Shown here piece by piece: positions 62,261-64,000 of a stretch of 64,000 nt of DNA; within the stretch, counting starts at the first letter, position 1; every line of letters starts with the position of its first letter. Position numbers and translations under genes: made by a program. Under the pieces are notes generated by a model. That model was not told the DNA's origin. It was given only the letters and a program-made list of their open reading frames with translations, and made no database searches. The DNA is from Gammaproteobacteria bacterium. Its GTDB lineage: Bacteria > Pseudomonadota > Gammaproteobacteria > Chromatiales > Chromatiaceae. The stretch lies in the NCBI GenBank assembly GCA_030148485.1, contig JASBTJ010000076.1:40211-104210 (forward strand), written 5' to 3'.

Positions 62261-63955
62261 ATGGCGACAACGAGAAACCCAGCCGCAACCCGAGGCGACG
62301 CCCCCAGTGCGCGCGGACTGGCGCGCTTCCTGATCCAGGCCGGCATTCTGACCGAGCAGCAGGCCGGCGAGGCCGCGCAGCACGCCCAGCAGGAGAACAT
62401 CCCGTTCATCTCCAGCGTCATCGCCAAGCAATTGGCCAATCCCGATGAAGTGGCGGTGACCGCGTCCCAGGAGTTCGGCGTCCCGCTGTTCGACCTGGAC
62501 GTCATGGACATGGAGGTGCTGCCCACCAACCTGGTCGAAGAACGCCTGATCCGCACCCATCATGTGCTGCCGCTGTTCAAACGGGGCAACCGCCTGTTTC
62601 TTGCCGTGTCGGACCCCACCAATCACCACGGCCTGGAAGAGATCAAGTTCCATACCGGCTTGACCACCGACGCGGTGCTGGTTTGCGAGGACAAGCTCAA
62701 CCGGGTTATCGACCAGGCCCTCGCGGCGCAAGACCAGGTCATGGGCGACCTGCTCGACGAGGATCTCGACAACCTGGATATCGGCGGGATCGACGAGGAC
62801 TCCAAGGAACCCGAGACCACCATGGACGTGGACGACGCACCGGTGGTGCGCTATGTCAACAAGATCCTGTTGGACGCCATCAACGGCGGCGCCTCGGATA
62901 TCCACCTGGAGCCCTACGAAAAGATCTACCGCATCCGTTTCCGTCAGGACGGCATGCTGCATGAAAAGGCCTCGCCGCAGGTGGCCATCGCACAGCGGCT
63001 GTCGGCACGTATCAAGGTCATGGCGCGCATGAACATCGCCGAGCGGCGTGTGCCCCAGGACGGGCGCATCAAGATGACCCTGTCCCGCAACCGCTCCATC
63101 GACTTCCGGGTCAACACCTGCCCGACCCTGTATGGCGAGAAGATCGTCATGCGTATCCTGGACCCAGGCAACGCCCAGATCGGCATCGAAGCACTCGGCT
63201 TCAATGAGAAACAGCAGACGGTGTTCCTGGAAGCCATCGCCAAGCCCTACGGCATGATCCTGGTGACCGGCCCCACCGGTAGCGGTAAGACGGTCACCTT
63301 GTACACCGCGTTGAACCTGTTGAACAAACCCGAGGTGAACATCTCCACCGCCGAGGATCCGGTGGAGATCCAGGTCACCGGCATCAACCAGGTCAACGTC
63401 AACCCCAAGACCGGGCTGACCTTTGCCGAGGCGCTGCGCGCCTTCCTGCGCCAGGACCCGGACATCGTGATGGTGGGTGAGATCCGCGACCTGGAGACCG
63501 CCGAGATCGCCGTGAAGGCCGCCCAGACCGGTCACCTGGTGCTGTCCACCCTGCACACCAACGACGCGCCGCAGACCCTGACCCGTCTGGCGAACATGGG
63601 CATCCCGACCTACAACATCGCCTCGTCGGTGAACCTGATCCTGGCGCAGCGTCTGGCGCGCCGGCTCTGCGAACATTGCAAACAGCCCCACGACGTACCC
63701 AAGGACACCCTCCAGGAGGAAGGCTTCACCGCCGCGGAGATCAAGGCGGGAATTGAAATCTACAAACCCGTAGGATGTGACCGCTGTACTATGGGTTATA
63801 AAGGTCGAGTGGGTATCTTTGAGGTGATGCCGGTCTCCGAAGCAATGGGGCGCATCATCATGGAGGGCGGCAACGCCATCCAACTCAAGGACCAGGCCCT
63901 CAAAGAAGGCCTCAGCGACCTGCGCAGATCGGCGACGCCTTCCTTTTTCGCCTGA
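62261..63955 (+). CDS. pilB: Type IV pilus assembly ATPase PilB (3' end not genuine)
   Basis: PilB powers pilus extension. The 564-residue protein has the N-terminal GspE/MshEN domain (ARFLIQAGILTEQQAGEAAQ), a core ATPase with Walker A VTGPTGSGKTVTLYTALN near residue 345, Asp box AEDPVEIQ, Walker B LRQDPDIVMVGEIRDLETAE, and the tetracysteine CEHCKQ ... GCDRCTMGYKG. The sequence follows the family until GNAIQLKDQALKEGLSDLRR, then ends ATPSFFA and stop, where PilB normally continues about 20 residues. From 63920 the DNA becomes an inverted diverged copy of the preceding bases, so the last residues are probably artefactual. Confidence 0.93.
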   Translation: MATTRNPAATRGDAPSARGLARFLIQAGILTEQQAGEAAQHAQQENIPFISSVIAKQLANPDEVAVTASQEFGVPLFDLDVMDMEVLPTNLVEERLIRTHHVLPLFKRGNRLFLAVSDPTNHHGLEEIKFHTGLTTDAVLVCEDKLNRVIDQALAAQDQVMGDLLDEDLDNLDIGGIDEDSKEPETTMDVDDAPVVRYVNKILLDAINGGASDIHLEPYEKIYRIRFRQDGMLHEKASPQVAIAQRLSARIKVMARMNIAERRVPQDGRIKMTLSRNRSIDFRVNTCPTLYGEKIVMRILDPGNAQIGIEALGFNEKQQTVFLEAIAKPYGMILVTGPTGSGKTVTLYTALNLLNKPEVNISTAEDPVEIQVTGINQVNVNPKTGLTFAEALRAFLRQDPDIVMVGEIRDLETAEIAVKAAQTGHLVLSTLHTNDAPQTLTRLANMGIPTYNIASSVNLILAQRLARRLCEHCKQPHDVPKDTLQEEGFTAAEIKAGIEIYKPVGCDRCTMGYKGRVGIFEVMPVSEAMGRIIMEGGNAIQLKDQALKEGLSDLRRSATPSFFA

Positions 63956-64000
63956 TCGGCCAGTTGCATGGCGTTGCCGTTTTCCATGATGATGCGGCCC
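63920..64000 (-). pseudogene. Inverted, diverged copy of a pilB 3' region at the window edge
   Basis: Read on the minus strand from 64000, the frame encodes GRIIMENGNAMQLADQAKKE then GVADLRR, homologous to PilB residues encoded at 63847-63927 on the plus strand. By hand count 19 of 81 aligned bases differ. The two arms meet at the palindrome CTGCGCAG (63920-63927). It could be a chimeric assembly or amplification junction between two related pilB genes, or a real second ATPase gene in opposite orientation. Confidence 0.75.

Overview
The window is high-GC, densely coded gammaproteobacterial DNA from an aerobic chemolithoautotroph that fixes CO2 in alpha-carboxysomes. Evidence for this is a complete form IA Rubisco/cso operon with positioning and inorganic-carbon transport genes, an Rnf complex, a type IV pilus locus, a DsrC-family protein and gammaproteobacterial housekeeping synteny (purM-purN, mrp/metG divergent, rnf...nth, bamD-glnB-nadE, pilS-pilR-pilin-pilB). 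The sulfur-oxidiser flavour (Chromatiales/Ectothiorhodospiraceae/Halothiobacillus-like) is inference; no 16S gene is present.

Layout. 1-5.3 kb: purM (cut at the left edge), purN, an OmpH-like lipoprotein, dcd, a secreted protein with a PEP-CTERM-like sorting tail behind a sigma-54-like promoter, and mrp/apbC. 5.5-16 kb: metG, rnfABCDGE, a convergent hybrid sensor kinase, nth and a DUF1841 gene. 16.2-19.5 kb: an hvf/bufferin-type operon (repeat-bearing EGKC precursor, DUF692 MNIO enzyme, DUF2063 partner, DoxX membrane protein), followed by a cysteine-free DsrC-like gene. 19.5-33.4 kb, all on the minus strand: cbbL, cbbS, csoS2, csoSCA, csoS4A, csoS4B, three csoS1 genes, a bacterioferritin-like gene, acRAF, mcdA, mcdB, a SulP transporter with an unusual soluble insertion, a CbbR-like regulator, csoS1D and a NUDIX gene. 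Together these encode the enzyme, shell, carbonic anhydrase, assembly factor, positioning system, probable bicarbonate uptake and regulator of one CO2-concentrating mechanism.

34-48.6 kb: a YgiQ radical-SAM protein, a membrane-anchored beta-helix protein, a chemoreceptor, an FMN glutamate-synthase-like protein, ptsP-rppH, a HAD phosphatase, a BtuCD-type ABC transporter and a PAS/sigma-54 activator. Divergent from that activator lies a compact sigma-54 cassette: two palindromic upstream sites, an IHF consensus, a -24/-12 element, a roughly 130-nt transcript with a strong terminator, and a possible 26-residue membrane peptide. 49-57.6 kb: clpB (with a sigma-32-like promoter), def, a GcvR-like ACT protein, pgeF, rluD, bamD, glnB, nadE. 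57.6-64 kb: a small membrane protein, pilS, pilR, two pilin genes and pilB.

Points needing care: pilB runs into a diverged inverted copy of its own 3' end at the right edge, so its last residues are probably not genuine. The second pilin gene appears to end early at a run of four C residues. RnfC lacks one cysteine of an otherwise canonical [4Fe-4S] motif. No tRNA, rRNA, CRISPR array, insertion sequence or origin was recognised.
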